Positions 36,999 through 47,269 of a stretch of DNA of 64,000 nt are shown one piece after another (the first letter of the stretch is position 1; each line of letters opens with the position of its first letter). The notes under the pieces were generated by a model. That model was not told where the DNA came from and did no database searches. It saw only the letters and a list, made by a program, of their open reading frames with translations. The position numbers were made by a program, and so were the translations under genes. This stretch comes from Ancrocorticia sp. (GTDB lineage Bacteria > Actinomycetota > Actinomycetes > Actinomycetales > Actinomycetaceae): contig JALCLX010000009.1 in the NCBI GenBank assembly GCA_022648165.1, positions 1-64,000 on the forward strand, in the 5' to 3' direction.

Positions 36999-38042
36999 GT
37001 GAGCACTACAGTCTTAGGCATTGAAACATCGTGCGACGAAACCGGCGTCGCCGTCGTACGCGATGGTGAGCTTCTCGCCGACGTGACAGCGACATCCATG
37101 GACGAATATGCGCGGTATGGCGGCATCATCCCCGAAATCGCATCGCGTGCTCACCTGGAGACGTTTGTACCAACCCTCAACGCCGCACTGGAAAAAGCGG
37201 GCGTGGCACTCGATTCAATCGATGCCGTGGCCGTCACCGCAGGTCCCGGCCTGGTAGGTTCCCTCACTGTGGGGGTGTCAGCGGCGAAGGCGCTCGCTTT
37301 ATCGCTGCGCAAGCCGCTGTATGGCGTGAACCATATTATCGGCCATCTGTGCGTCGATGAATTGGTGGACGGGCCCTTGCCTGACCGCTTCATCGGTTTG
37401 GTGGTCTCCGGGGGGCATTCGTCCATCCTGCGGGTCTCTAATATTGCGACTGAGGTGGAGGAGTTGGGTGGTACGCTCGACGACGCCGCCGGTGAAGCTT
37501 TTGATAAAGTTGGTCGTTTGCTAGGCCTGCCGTATCCCGGCGGACCGCACATCGATCGGCTAGCCCGCGAAGAAGGGGATCGGGATGCGATCCGGTTCCC
37601 ACGCGGCTTGGCGGCTGGAAAAGATAAAGAACGGCACAAGTACGATTTCTCGTTTTCGGGGTTGAAGACTGCCGTAGCACGGTATGTAGAGGGGCTCGAA
37701 TCGCGCGGGGAAGAGATCCCACGTGCCGATGTGGCCGCGGGTTTTTCTGAAGCGATCAACGACACGCTGACGTCGAAGTCTTTGAATGCGTGCGAAGATT
37801 TCGGATGTGACACGCTTGTGGTAGGTGGCGGATTTTCGGCGAATTCACGGTTGCGGGAGCTTTTTGCCGAGCGCGCTGCGTCCCGCGGTATCACTGTGCG
37901 GATTCCACCGATTCGGTACTGTACTGACAATGGCGCTATGGTGGCGTCCCTCGGCTACGAACTCGTTCGCAACGGCGTGGAGCCGTCTGGGTTGGGAATT
38001 ACGGTTGACACCGGAATGTCGTTGAGCAAGACCCATATGTAG
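36999..38042 (+). CDS. tsaD: tRNA t6A transferase TsaD
   Basis: TsaD transfers the threonylcarbamoyl group to A37 of tRNA. It starts LGIETSCDETGVAVV, has the metal-binding histidines in NHIIGHLCVDE, VVSGGHSSI and the kinase-like GVVAGFSE-type core (DVAAGFSEAIND), and ends TVDTGMSLS. The 347-residue length is typical. The partners TsaE and TsaB are at 30.3 and 31.8 kb, separated from it by sdhCAB and a terminator, so it is transcribed from its own leaderless promoter. Confidence 0.96.
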   Translation: MSTTVLGIETSCDETGVAVVRDGELLADVTATSMDEYARYGGIIPEIASRAHLETFVPTLNAALEKAGVALDSIDAVAVTAGPGLVGSLTVGVSAAKALALSLRKPLYGVNHIIGHLCVDELVDGPLPDRFIGLVVSGGHSSILRVSNIATEVEELGGTLDDAAGEAFDKVGRLLGLPYPGGPHIDRLAREEGDRDAIRFPRGLAAGKDKERHKYDFSFSGLKTAVARYVEGLESRGEEIPRADVAAGFSEAINDTLTSKSLNACEDFGCDTLVVGGGFSANSRLRELFAERAASRGITVRIPPIRYCTDNGAMVASLGYELVRNGVEPSGLGITVDTGMSLSKTHM

Positions 38043-38072
38043 GCAGCGCTCCTCGTGCGGCGTGGTCAGGAG

Positions 38073-38130
38073 GTGCCCGTGTCGCCCGCGGAAGTGCCCG
38101 TGTCGCCCGCGGAAGTGCCCGTGAGGCCGC
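38073..38130 (+). repeat. 21-bp tandem repeat, about 2.6 copies
   Basis: The unit GTGCCCGTGTCGCCCGCGGAA occupies 38073-38093 and 38094-38114 (quoted here as GTGCCCGTGTCGCCC plus GCGGAA), with a partial third copy from 38115. It lies between the convergent tsaD and methyltransferase genes. Confidence 0.85.
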
Positions 38131-38146
38131 GCTAGCCCGGCGGTGC

Positions 38147-39346
38147 TTAGCCGATGCGCCGTGCAAGTATTGCAGTGTGCTTTCCCATTACTGGCGAGAG
38201 TACGAGCGTCGCCTCGCTGCCTTGCCCCGCATTTTTGGAGCTTAGCCCAAGCTGGTGGCGCAGCTGTTGCGGCTCCCGGTCGGTGCCACGTTTCTTGATT
38301 TCTAGGCGAGTAATGCCCGCATTTCGTATGGCGCTCTTCATGGCTTTAACGGTTAGCGGCACGACGTCGAAAACCTCAAACTTCGCCAAATACGGACTGG
38401 TGACTTCGGCGCCACTCAGATAAGCAATGTCCTGCGAGATAGGCGCAAGGCTATGAGTTTCGCATATCGCTGCGATACCTCCAGCGCGGATGACAGCCGG
38501 ATCAGGTTCGTAGAGGTAAGGCCCAAGTGCGGCGGGAGGAACGCGCACGCTGGGCTCGTGCGGTTGTCCACTATGTGCGTCAAGCTGGTGTGTTTTCCCG
38601 GAGCGTATCACCAATGCGCTGCGTCCCGGATTTTTCGCGGCGTCACCAGTCCAAATCACAGCCTCTGCAAGTTCTCCATTGTGGCTGATCCACTGGACGT
38701 GCGCGCCAGATGGAAGAGCGCGAAATGCTATGCCGGGCGCCACTTTGATCCCGGCCATTGCCTGGGCATTCGCTAGTGCAAGCGCGCTGTGAAGCGGTGG
38801 TGCCCACTGTGAAGGGTCTTTGATGCGGTGCCCCGCCGAATCGCGGCGCGCTGGATCGAGCCAGATAGCCGAAGCTGGAGGCAGCGATGCTGTTGTCGCA
38901 TCTTCGCATACCACGGTGGCCTCTGGGAATGAAGCGAGGTTTGCTCTGGCAAAAGCAGCGGTATACGAATCGATTTCGAATGCCGTGACCCTCAGCCCCA
39001 GGCCTGCAAAGGCAAGGGAATCAGCGCCAATACCGCAGCCAGCGTCAATCACGTGGGTGGCCCCAGCTTCTCGAAAACGTGCCGCGTGGTGCACGGCGAT
39101 CTCCAACCGCGTGGCCTGCTCAAGGCTTTGTTGCGTGAAAAACATCTGTTGCGCGAATGGTCCGAATTTTGTTGTGGCATGTTCGCGTAGGCGCTGCTGG
39201 GTCATCGCCTGCGCAACGAGGTCTGCCGCGTAACCCTGCGCGCGCAGGCGCTCGCCCACCGTAATTGCCGTTTTCGGATCGTAGGCGGGTAACGATGCTA
39301 AGAGCGCGCGGCCTTCGTCAGTGAGTATGCGAGGGATCGTTGTCAT
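38147..39346 (-). CDS. Class I methyltransferase homologue with THUMP-like domain
   Basis: The 399-residue protein has a Rossmann S-adenosylmethionine fold: THVIDAGCGIGADSLAFA at about residues 97-114 is motif I, VTAFEID motif II, and IWLDPARR a DPPY-like acidic motif. The C-terminal part (about 310-395) ends with RLEIKKRGTD and matches the THUMP-like domain found in this actinobacterial family. RNA is the likely substrate, but no reaction is known to me. It is convergent with tsaD and divergent from groES. CATTAT ends 6 nt before its ATG and no Shine-Dalgarno is present. Confidence 0.75.
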   Translation of the reverse strand: MTTIPRILTDEGRALLASLPAYDPKTAITVGERLRAQGYAADLVAQAMTQQRLREHATTKFGPFAQQMFFTQQSLEQATRLEIAVHHAARFREAGATHVIDAGCGIGADSLAFAGLGLRVTAFEIDSYTAAFARANLASFPEATVVCEDATTASLPPASAIWLDPARRDSAGHRIKDPSQWAPPLHSALALANAQAMAGIKVAPGIAFRALPSGAHVQWISHNGELAEAVIWTGDAAKNPGRSALVIRSGKTHQLDAHSGQPHEPSVRVPPAALGPYLYEPDPAVIRAGGIAAICETHSLAPISQDIAYLSGAEVTSPYLAKFEVFDVVPLTVKAMKSAIRNAGITRLEIKKRGTDREPQQLRHQLGLSSKNAGQGSEATLVLSPVMGKHTAILARRIG

Positions 39347-39358
39347 CTCTCAATAATG
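39347..39358 (-). promoter_or_regulatory. -10 box for leaderless methyltransferase gene
   Basis: Reading on the minus strand, CATTAT (39358-39353) is followed by TGAGAG and then the ATG. The spacing fits transcription starting at the start codon. Confidence 0.4.
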
Positions 39359-39389
39359 GCACGGCTGGCGGTATTAAGTTCGCTCAGAG

Positions 39390-39431
39390 CTAGCACTCGC
39401 CTTGACCGAGTGCTAAATGGTGGCATAATCT
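39390..39431 (+). promoter_or_regulatory. CIRCE operator and promoter of groES
   Basis: CTAGCACTC (39390-39398), a 9-nt spacer and GAGTGCTAA (39408-39416) form a CIRCE element with one departure from the TTAGCACTC consensus; CIRCE binds the heat-shock repressor HrcA. A -35 box TTGACC (39402-39407) lies in its spacer, with CATAAT (39424-39429, 16 bp) or TAATCT (39426-39431, 18 bp) as -10, so repressor would block polymerase directly. Confidence 0.9.
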
Positions 39432-39440
39432 TCTGGTGGA

Positions 39441-39506
39441 GGTAGCAAGGAGCTACCCAATAACTAGCCTGGTGTGGCTCGGCCCCCGCGACGGCGGGTC
39501 TGCTAG
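39441..39506 (+). promoter_or_regulatory. Folded leader of groES
   Basis: GGTAGC/GCTACC closes the loop AAGGA (39441-39457). A second unit has closing stem CTAGC/GCTAG (39464-39468, 39502-39506) around CCCGC-gacg-GCGGG (39485-39498). The leader of about 110 nt may affect stability or heat response; function is inference. Confidence 0.4.
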
Positions 39507-39548
39507 GCAACATAAACCCAAGCAAATTCGAGAGAAGGGGAATCCGAA

Positions 39549-39845
39549 GTGTCGGTCTCCATCAAGCCGCTCGAGGATCGTATCGTGATCCAGCAGCTGG
39601 AAGCAGAAACCACTACGGCATCGGGCATTGTCCTCCCGGACACCGCCAAGGAGAAGCCGCAGGAAGGTAAGGTAGTCGCCGTTGGACCGGGTCGCGTTGA
39701 CGACAACGGTAACCGAGTTCCGGTTGACGTCAAAGCCGGCGATACCGTTATCTATTCGAAGTATGGCGGCACGGAAGTCAAGTACGGCGCGGATGAGTAC
39801 ATCATCCTTTCCGCACGCGATGTTCTGGCCGTTGTAGAGAAGTAA
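39549..39845 (+). CDS. groES: Co-chaperonin GroES
   Basis: GroES, 98 residues, caps Gro[19 protein letters not shown], the mobile loop [19 protein letters not shown] (seen as TASGIVLPD) and [16 protein letters not shown] are standard. AGAAGGGGAA precedes the GTG start. groEL does not follow; a terminator and guaB do, so groES is a single-gene unit, as in some actinobacteria with split chaperonin genes. CIRCE control is described above. Confidence 0.97.
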   Translation: MSVSIKPLEDRIVIQQLEAETTTASGIVLPDTAKEKPQEGKVVAVGPGRVDDNGNRVPVDVKAGDTVIYSKYGGTEVKYGADEYIILSARDVLAVVEK

Positions 39846-41528
<1,683 letters not shown>

Positions 41529-41588
41529 GCGGACGTGAAACGATCCGCAGCTTTCAGGCAGTTGCAGATCCCTTCAGGTGGCGAGAAT

Positions 41589-42314
41589 TTAATGCATGGC
41601 TTCCTGTGTGCGTTTAGCTGTACGCACGGGCCAGCTATCCATCGTTTCGCGGGCAGGGCGCCCCTTTGCGATCGCGCGGCGGTTGAGGAAGGCGACAAAT
41701 TCGCGGTCTGCGATTTCTTGCTTCTGCACGATTTCCTGTAGGGGAGTAGACGCGAGTTGCGGGTACCGCCGCATCATGGCGCCAAGCAGCCGTAAGGTAG
41801 CGACGACGTCGGCTTCCGCGTTATGGAAATCGTCCGCAACAGTGACGCCGTAGTGCGTGCACAAGTGTTCGAGGTGCCGCTTCCCTCGCCGATATTGGTC
41901 TACTGAGCGATCCAGAAGATACGGATCCACAACCGGGAATACCTTTCCCCCGAGCTGTTGCGCGAGTGTGGGAAGGCCGTGCCTCTCTAGCTCGGATTCC
42001 AGCAAGGTGAAGTCGTATGAGGCGTTGAATGCAACTGCGGGATAACCGGCGGCAAGGTGGGGTACGAGTACGTGCGAGATCTCTGCCAACACCTCAGTGA
42101 TAGGACGGCCCTTAGTGCGTGCGTACTCAGTGCTAATACCGTGGACGGCCGTGGCGCGTTCAGGGATCTCCACGCCAGGATCAGCTAACCAATACATCCT
42201 CTCCACACCATCTGAGGTGAGACGTACCAGCGAGCAGGTGACAAGCCTATCTTCTGCGGGGTCGACTCCAGTTGTCTCTGTATCGAATCCGATGATGGGC
42301 AGTGTTGTCCACAC
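41589..42314 (-). CDS. DnaQ-like 3'-5' exonuclease
   Basis: The 241-residue protein is a DEDD exonuclease, similar to the epsilon proofreading subunit family. The ExoI motif FDTETTGVDP is at residues 10-19; ExoII is near AFNASYDFTLLE; ExoIII is HNAEADVVATLRLL. GAGAGGAG 6 nt before the GTG at 42314 decides the start over an upstream GTG. No polymerase gene is close, so it may act in repair or be a stand-alone nuclease. Confidence 0.85.
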   Translation of the reverse strand: MWTTLPIIGFDTETTGVDPAEDRLVTCSLVRLTSDGVERMYWLADPGVEIPERATAVHGISTEYARTKGRPITEVLAEISHVLVPHLAAGYPAVAFNASYDFTLLESELERHGLPTLAQQLGGKVFPVVDPYLLDRSVDQYRRGKRHLEHLCTHYGVTVADDFHNAEADVVATLRLLGAMMRRYPQLASTPLQEIVQKQEIADREFVAFLNRRAIAKGRPARETMDSWPVRTAKRTQEAMH

Positions 42315-42395
42315 GGTAACTCCTCTCGTTTCCTCCCACCTTATCCTTGGACTGGGACACGATGCGGTCAACCGGAATTCGCTGTGGAAAAGCCC

Positions 42396-42407
42396 TAGGC
42401 TAGATGT
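42396..42407 (+). promoter_or_regulatory. -10 box for leaderless guaB3
   Basis: TAGGCT (42396-42401) ends 6 nt before GTG 42408. There is no Shine-Dalgarno. The same box and spacing recur at 47258 and 60999. Confidence 0.5.
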
Positions 42408-43517
42408 GTGAGCGAAGTTGAAATCGGCCGTGGTAAACGAGCCCGACGTGCCTATACCTTAGATGACATCGCGGTAGTGCCCTCGCGGCGGACGCGCGAT
42501 ATGCAGGAAGTTTCTACCTCGTGGCAGTTTGACGCCTACCATTTGGACATCCCCGTGTTATCCGCGCCAATGGATTCCGTCACATCTCCCGCTACCGCCG
42601 TACAGATCGGAAAGCTCGGGGGAGTGGGTGTACTAGACCTTGAAGGCCTGTGGACGCGCTACGAGGATCCGGAGCCATTGCTCGATCGCATTGCGGGATT
42701 AGAAAAAGATGAGGCGACGGCGGGACTCCAGCAGATCTATGCGGAGCCAATCAAACCCGAGCTCATTACGCGGCGTTTGGCGGAAATTCGCGACGCAGGT
42801 GTGCCTGTAGCCGGGGCTTTATCGCCTGGTGGCGCGCAGGCGATGTGGCGCACAGTAACGGATGCTGGCGTAGATATTTTTGTGATTCGTGGCACCACGG
42901 TTTCCGCGGAACACGTCTCAGCAACGCGCGAACCTCTTAATCTGAAGCGGTTCATTTATGAGCTGGACGTTCCGGTGATTGTTGGAGGAGCGGTCACATA
43001 TACGGGTGCATTGCATTTGATGCGAACCGGTGCGGCGGGTGTATTGGCGGGGTACGGCGGTGGGGCCTCGTCGGCAAATCGGCGGACGGTTGGTATTGCT
43101 GCACCAATGGCAACGACTATTGCGGATATCGCTGCTGCGCGCCGCGACTATCTCGATGAGTCTTCTGGACGATACGTCCATGTGATAGCGGATGGCTCCG
43201 TGGGCAATTCTGGTGATCTGGTTAAAGCAATCGCGTGCGGCGCAGATGCCGTGATGTTGGGAACGGCTTTCGCGCGAGCCAAAGAGGCGCCGGGACGTGG
43301 CTGGCATTGGGGTGCGGAGGCGCGTCATAGCCGCCTGCCGCGTGGCGAAAGAGTCCGCGTTGGCACTGCTGGATCGATCGAGAAGATTTTGTTTGGCCCT
43401 TCAACGAGCGCGAAGGGACAGACAAATCTGATGGGGGCGCTCCGCCATGCGATGGCCGCGAACGGGTATTCGGACGTCAAGGAGTTCCAACGCGCAAATA
43501 TCGTTGTGACGGCCTGA
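42408..43517 (+). CDS. guaB3: GuaB3-family IMP dehydrogenase-related protein
   Basis: This 369-residue protein has the IMPDH/GMPR barrel but no CBS domains. It begins EVEIGRGKRARRAYTLDDIAVVPS, the family signature (seen as GRGKRARRAY), and has LSAPMDSVTSP and VIADGSVGNSGDLVKA. The usual active-site cysteine loop is not visible: the corresponding region reads VIRGTTVSAEHVS. Such GuaB3 proteins occur in actinobacteria and cyanobacteria; I recall a GMP-reductase role for the cyanobacterial one, so IMPDH activity should not be assumed. It lies near guaB but on its own promoter. Confidence 0.85.
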   Translation: MSEVEIGRGKRARRAYTLDDIAVVPSRRTRDMQEVSTSWQFDAYHLDIPVLSAPMDSVTSPATAVQIGKLGGVGVLDLEGLWTRYEDPEPLLDRIAGLEKDEATAGLQQIYAEPIKPELITRRLAEIRDAGVPVAGALSPGGAQAMWRTVTDAGVDIFVIRGTTVSAEHVSATREPLNLKRFIYELDVPVIVGGAVTYTGALHLMRTGAAGVLAGYGGGASSANRRTVGIAAPMATTIADIAAARRDYLDESSGRYVHVIADGSVGNSGDLVKAIACGADAVMLGTAFARAKEAPGRGWHWGAEARHSRLPRGERVRVGTAGSIEKILFGPSTSAKGQTNLMGALRHAMAANGYSDVKEFQRANIVVTA

Positions 43518-43543
43518 ACGCGTTGCTGCAGGGGACTCACAGT

Positions 43544-44446
43544 CTAGTTCTCAATATCCCACTGGCCGAAGATCCTGAGGCCCGCGTAGGTGCGTGGGCT
43601 GGTTCCAAGCAATTGCGGCACCGTGACAAGCGTGAACCCTGCTGCACGCAATTGGTCAATGATGCCGGGAATCGCCTGGACGGTTGTGGGATGGATGTCG
43701 TGCATCAATACGATAGATCCGCGCCGTGCCTGGAGAACGCGTGCGGTGGTGGCTGCCGCGTTCAGATTCTTCCAGTCTTGCGAATCGATATTCCAAAATA
43801 CGCCGGCTTCGCCGCGGCTTTTGAGTAGCTGCATGACGGCAGCATTTTGGGAACCGTAGGGCGGACGAACCATCGTTGGCTGCGGTGCGCCCGCGGCGAC
43901 GATGGTTTGATCCGTTTGTGCGATAGCCTGTGTGGCTTGCGCAGTGCTCAGCTCGGTGAGATCCGCGTGTGCCCACGTGTGGTTACCAATGGCGTGGCCC
44001 TCTTGTGCTTCGCGTGCGACGAGCTGAGGATATGCGGCGGCGTTCTTCCCGACGAGGAAGAACGTGACATGGACACCCTTTGGCTTCAGCTCGTCAAGCA
44101 GCGTGGCGGTGTATGGGCCTGGCCCGTCATCGAAGGTGAGCGCAACGCATTTGAGCTGAGCGCAATCGATAGTGGGATCTATGCCCGATGCGGCGGAGGA
44201 TGATTCCGTTGACGATGCGGCCGGTGTGGGGCTGGCAGCCGCTGAGGCGCTGGCAGTGGGCGAGGCGCTTGCTGTTGCAGTCGGTGTAAGGCTGGTAGTC
44301 GGTGTAGGGCTGGTAGTCGGTGAAGCGCTTGCTGTAGCCGAGGTAGACGTTGCCGCGGAAGGCGATTGGCTGGCCGAAGCCGACCGGCTGGTCGAAGGCG
44401 ACCCGCCTAATGCGGTACTACATCCGCTCAATGCGATTGCCGCCAC
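43544..44446 (-). CDS. Polysaccharide deacetylase, lipoprotein-type, with interrupted signal peptide
   Basis: The NodB-homology catalytic domain (about residues 95-285 of this 300-residue frame) has TFDDGPGPYT, the metal-binding HTWAHADL and PPYG, so it is probably an active carbohydrate esterase (peptidoglycan or GlcNAc deacetylase family). Before it lies a Ser/Ala/Thr/Pro linker of about 70 residues that acts as a wall spacer. The reading frame starts at GTG 44446 with only MAAIALSGCS as signal. Upstream, in the same frame, lies a better start (GTG 44482) right after the GNAT stop, but a TAG at codon 8 interrupts it. The gene may be inactive, or re-initiate at 44446 with a poor signal, or the TAG may be a sequencing error. 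Confidence 0.8.
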   Translation of the reverse strand: MAAIALSGCSTALGGSPSTSRSASASQSPSAATSTSATASASPTTSPTPTTSLTPTATASASPTASASAAASPTPAASSTESSSAASGIDPTIDCAQLKCVALTFDDGPGPYTATLLDELKPKGVHVTFFLVGKNAAAYPQLVAREAQEGHAIGNHTWAHADLTELSTAQATQAIAQTDQTIVAAGAPQPTMVRPPYGSQNAAVMQLLKSRGEAGVFWNIDSQDWKNLNAAATTARVLQARRGSIVLMHDIHPTTVQAIPGIIDQLRAAGFTLVTVPQLLGTSPRTYAGLRIFGQWDIEN

Positions 44447-44491
44447 GAAAAGCGCAAACTAGCCGCGTGTACGAGAAGCCACGGGTCTCCT
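44447..44491 (-). other. Predicted original start of the deacetylase, with an in-frame TAG
   Basis: Reading on the minus strand, AGGAGACCC follows the GNAT stop directly, then GTG (44482-44480) and the codons M-A-S-R-T-R-G, then TAG (44461-44459), then F-A-L-F running into V-A-A-I-A-L-S-G-C-S. With a sense codon at position 8 this would be a textbook lipoprotein signal with basic n-region and SGCS lipobox. Confidence 0.7.
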
Positions 44492-44926
44492 TCACCCCTT
44501 GTACCGGTAGAGATTAGTTTCGCGGAGCTCGAATCCGCAGCGGCGGTAGAGCCGATTGGCGGCTTCGCGGGAGGGACGCGACGTCAGATCGATACTCTTC
44601 GCGCCGATTTTGATTCCGAAGGCGACGGCGGCTTCGACAAGCTGTTGCCCCGCGCCGTGGCCACGTGCGGCGTTATCGACGACGACGTCTTCGATCCATG
44701 CGCGTTTTCCGGTTGGGATATCGAAGGTCGCAAGAGTGAGCATCCCGAGAAGTTGCGGGGTTGCCTCTTCCGAAAAGTAACCGAAAACGTAGACCCCTTT
44801 TTGGGCTAGCAGTTCCCGGATGAACGCTTCTGACAAGGGTGGCGTGGAAGTGGAAAGCTGCGGGATAAGGTGGTTGATGGATTCGCGTAAATCTGGTGAG
44901 TACTTGGTAATACGCGCTATAGGCAT
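44492..44926 (-). CDS. GNAT-family N-acetyltransferase
   Basis: This 144-residue acetyltransferase has the acetyl-CoA motif VVVDNAARGHGAGQQLV at about residues 87-103, and SRPSREAANRLYRRCGFELRETN (seen as AANRLYRRCGF) near the end, ending with LYRYKG. The substrate is unknown. It sits 9 bp upstream of the deacetylase in the same operon, suggesting a possible link to cell-wall amino-sugar handling, but that is inference. The ATG at 44926 has no strong Shine-Dalgarno. Confidence 0.8.
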   Translation of the reverse strand: MPIARITKYSPDLRESINHLIPQLSTSTPPLSEAFIRELLAQKGVYVFGYFSEEATPQLLGMLTLATFDIPTGKRAWIEDVVVDNAARGHGAGQQLVEAAVAFGIKIGAKSIDLTSRPSREAANRLYRRCGFELRETNLYRYKG

Positions 44927-44992
44927 GTGATTCTCCAGGTTGTTGTAGCAGGCCGTCTAACTTCTACCGTATCGCACCTGTGGGACAGATGG

Positions 44993-47137
44993 TCAGAGGG
45001 CGTCGTCGGGAATGTTCTCTAGGTCTGCAAGCCAAATCTGGCTGGATGCGTCTGAAGGCATGCGCCAATCACCGCGTGGTGACAGCGTTCCTCCAGCGAC
45101 GACCTTTGGCCCATTGGGGAGGGTTGAGCGTTTGAACTGATTGGCAAAAAACCTGCGGTAGAACAGTTCCATCCACTGCTTGATGTGGGCGAGTGTATAT
45201 TCGTGGCGCGCGTCGTCGGGGAATCCGGGCGGCCATGATCCTACCTGCCGGTCTTTCCACGCGTTCCATTCCAGGAAGGCAATTGTGGAAGGCCGCAACC
45301 CGTGGCGCAACGTGTAATAGAGCGTGAAGTCCTGCAGCTCATAGGGGCCGATCATCTCTTGGGTCGATTGAATCGTCTGCCCCTCCTCCACAGGTACTAA
45401 TTCCGGGGAGATTTCTGTGTCCAGGATTGACTGCAGTACCTCGCCCACATCTTTTCCGAATTCGTCGGACGCGATCACCCAACGGATGAGATGCTGAATG
45501 AGCGTCTTCGGAATTCCCGGATTGACGTTGTAGTGGCTCATCTGGTCGCCCACCCCGAAGGTGCACCAACCCAACGCGAGTTCGGAGAGATCGCCTGTGC
45601 CCAGCACGATCCCACCGTGTTCATTCGCTAGCCGGAATAGGAAGTCTGTCCGTAAGCCTGCTTGAACGTTCTCAAAGGTCACGTCATAGATCGCGCAGCC
45701 GGCTGCGTACGGGTGGCCGATGTCGTCGAGCATTTGGCGTGCGGCAGGCCTGATGTCGATTTCTGCAAAGGAAACGTCGAGCCGCGTGGCGAGTTCAGTG
45801 GCATTGGTTTTTGTATGAGCTGAGGTGGCAAATCCCGGCATGGTATATGCCAGGATGTCTTTGCGTGGCCGGCCCAACCGGTCCATGGCCCGCGCAGCGA
45901 CGATCAAGGCGTGAGTGGAATCTAATCCTCCTGACACGCCAATGACAACCTTCGGATTGCCGATTGCGCGCAGCCGCTGCATTAACCCGTATACCTGGAT
46001 GTTGTAGGCCTCGTAGCAATCGTGATCCAGTTGCCGCGGATCGGATGGCACAAACGGGAAGCGAGCTACTGTACGGCGCAAGCCGATGTCGGTGGTGGGC
46101 GGGGCCAATTGGAATGGAATGCTGCGGAACGCTCGCGCGCCGCCATGAGCAGTGGTGATGTGCAGTGCTGCCCGGTTGTCGTCAAAAGAACCCTGCCGCA
46201 GGCGCTCTTGGCGGATGGCAGCGACGTTCACATCGGCAACAGTCAGCTGCACGTCGTCGTGAAAACGTGCGGAGGCCGCGAGCGCATTGCCGAGTTCGTA
46301 GATCATGGCTTGGCCATCCCACGATAGATCGGTGGATGATTCACCAGTCCCAGCAGCAGTGTAAGCGTATGCTGCGGTGCAACGCGTTGAAGCAGCTTTC
46401 ACCAGTGCTGTGCGGTCTGCCGCGCGTCCCACAGTGATGGGGGAACCGGAGATGTTCGCGAGGATCGTTGCACCAGCAAGTGCCGCCTCGGCGGACGGCG
46501 GAACGGGAACCCACATGTCTTCGCAGACTTCCACGTGGAATGTGAAGCCGGGTACGTCGTCTGCTGCAAATATAAGATCTGGGCCGAACGGCACTGTTGT
46601 GGGCGTTTCTGTGAACAGGTTGGAGAAAGCGCCCGCCGAGCTCTGATCCGCCAATTCTTCGGGTACCGGCCACGCATTGACACCCCGCAATGTGATGCGT
46701 TCGCCGCGCTGATCGGCACCGGATGCGAAGTGCCGTTTTTCGTAGAATTCGCGGTAATTCGGCAGATAGGACTTGGGAACCACGCCAAGTATGCGGCCGC
46801 GGTGCAGGACGACGGCGCAGTTGTACAGGCGGTTGCGATGGGCCAGTGGCGCTCCGAGCACGATGACGGGCAAAAGATGTGACGTTTCAGAACGGACATA
46901 TTCCACTGCGCGAAGCGTCTCGTCAAGCAGGCGATCTTGGAGAAGGAGATCGTCAATCGCGTAGCCGGTTAGCGCTAGCTCTGGGAATAAGGCGAGCGCG
47001 ACGCCTTGTTCACTGCATTCGGATGCGATTGTGGCGATTGCGCGGGCGTTCTCGAGCGGTTTCACTGGAGCGACGGGCAGTGTGCACGCAGCAATTCGAA
47101 CGAAGCCGTGTGAGTAGATGGAATAGAAGTTCTCCAT
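44993..47137 (-). CDS. nadE: Glutamine-dependent NAD+ synthetase
   Basis: NadE amidates nicotinate adenine dinucleotide using glutamine. The N-terminal nitrilase domain (about 1-290) has Glu in FPELALTGY, Lys in VPKSYLPNYREFYE and Cys in HVEVCEDMWVP; the C-terminal synthetase domain has the PP-loop VIGVSGGLDSTHAL and GTGDLSELALGWCTFG. The 714-residue length from ATG 47137 is typical; the frame is open upstream but MENFYSIYSHGFVRIA is the usual start. No Shine-Dalgarno is present. It is divergent from the symporter gene. Confidence 0.95.
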   Translation of the reverse strand: MENFYSIYSHGFVRIAACTLPVAPVKPLENARAIATIASECSEQGVALALFPELALTGYAIDDLLLQDRLLDETLRAVEYVRSETSHLLPVIVLGAPLAHRNRLYNCAVVLHRGRILGVVPKSYLPNYREFYEKRHFASGADQRGERITLRGVNAWPVPEELADQSSAGAFSNLFTETPTTVPFGPDLIFAADDVPGFTFHVEVCEDMWVPVPPSAEAALAGATILANISGSPITVGRAADRTALVKAASTRCTAAYAYTAAGTGESSTDLSWDGQAMIYELGNALAASARFHDDVQLTVADVNVAAIRQERLRQGSFDDNRAALHITTAHGGARAFRSIPFQLAPPTTDIGLRRTVARFPFVPSDPRQLDHDCYEAYNIQVYGLMQRLRAIGNPKVVIGVSGGLDSTHALIVAARAMDRLGRPRKDILAYTMPGFATSAHTKTNATELATRLDVSFAEIDIRPAARQMLDDIGHPYAAGCAIYDVTFENVQAGLRTDFLFRLANEHGGIVLGTGDLSELALGWCTFGVGDQMSHYNVNPGIPKTLIQHLIRWVIASDEFGKDVGEVLQSILDTEISPELVPVEEGQTIQSTQEMIGPYELQDFTLYYTLRHGLRPSTIAFLEWNAWKDRQVGSWPPGFPDDARHEYTLAHIKQWMELFYRRFFANQFKRSTLPNGPKVVAGGTLSPRGDWRMPSDASSQIWLADLENIPDDAL

Positions 47138-47257
47138 ATGCCTAAGTGTGCCAGAGTGGCCCTGGGATGTGGGGACGAGCGGGAAATTGGGAGGCGCTTC
47201 ATCATGCGGAGAGCGGGCCCTATGAGCCATCATTATGCACGTGGTCGCTGGGCGGCA

Positions 47258-47269
47258 TAGGCTGGTCGG
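47258..47269 (+). promoter_or_regulatory. -10 box for leaderless symporter gene
   Basis: TAGGCT (47258-47263) ends 6 nt before GTG 47270. No Shine-Dalgarno. The same arrangement appears before guaB3 and the M13 peptidase. Confidence 0.5.
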
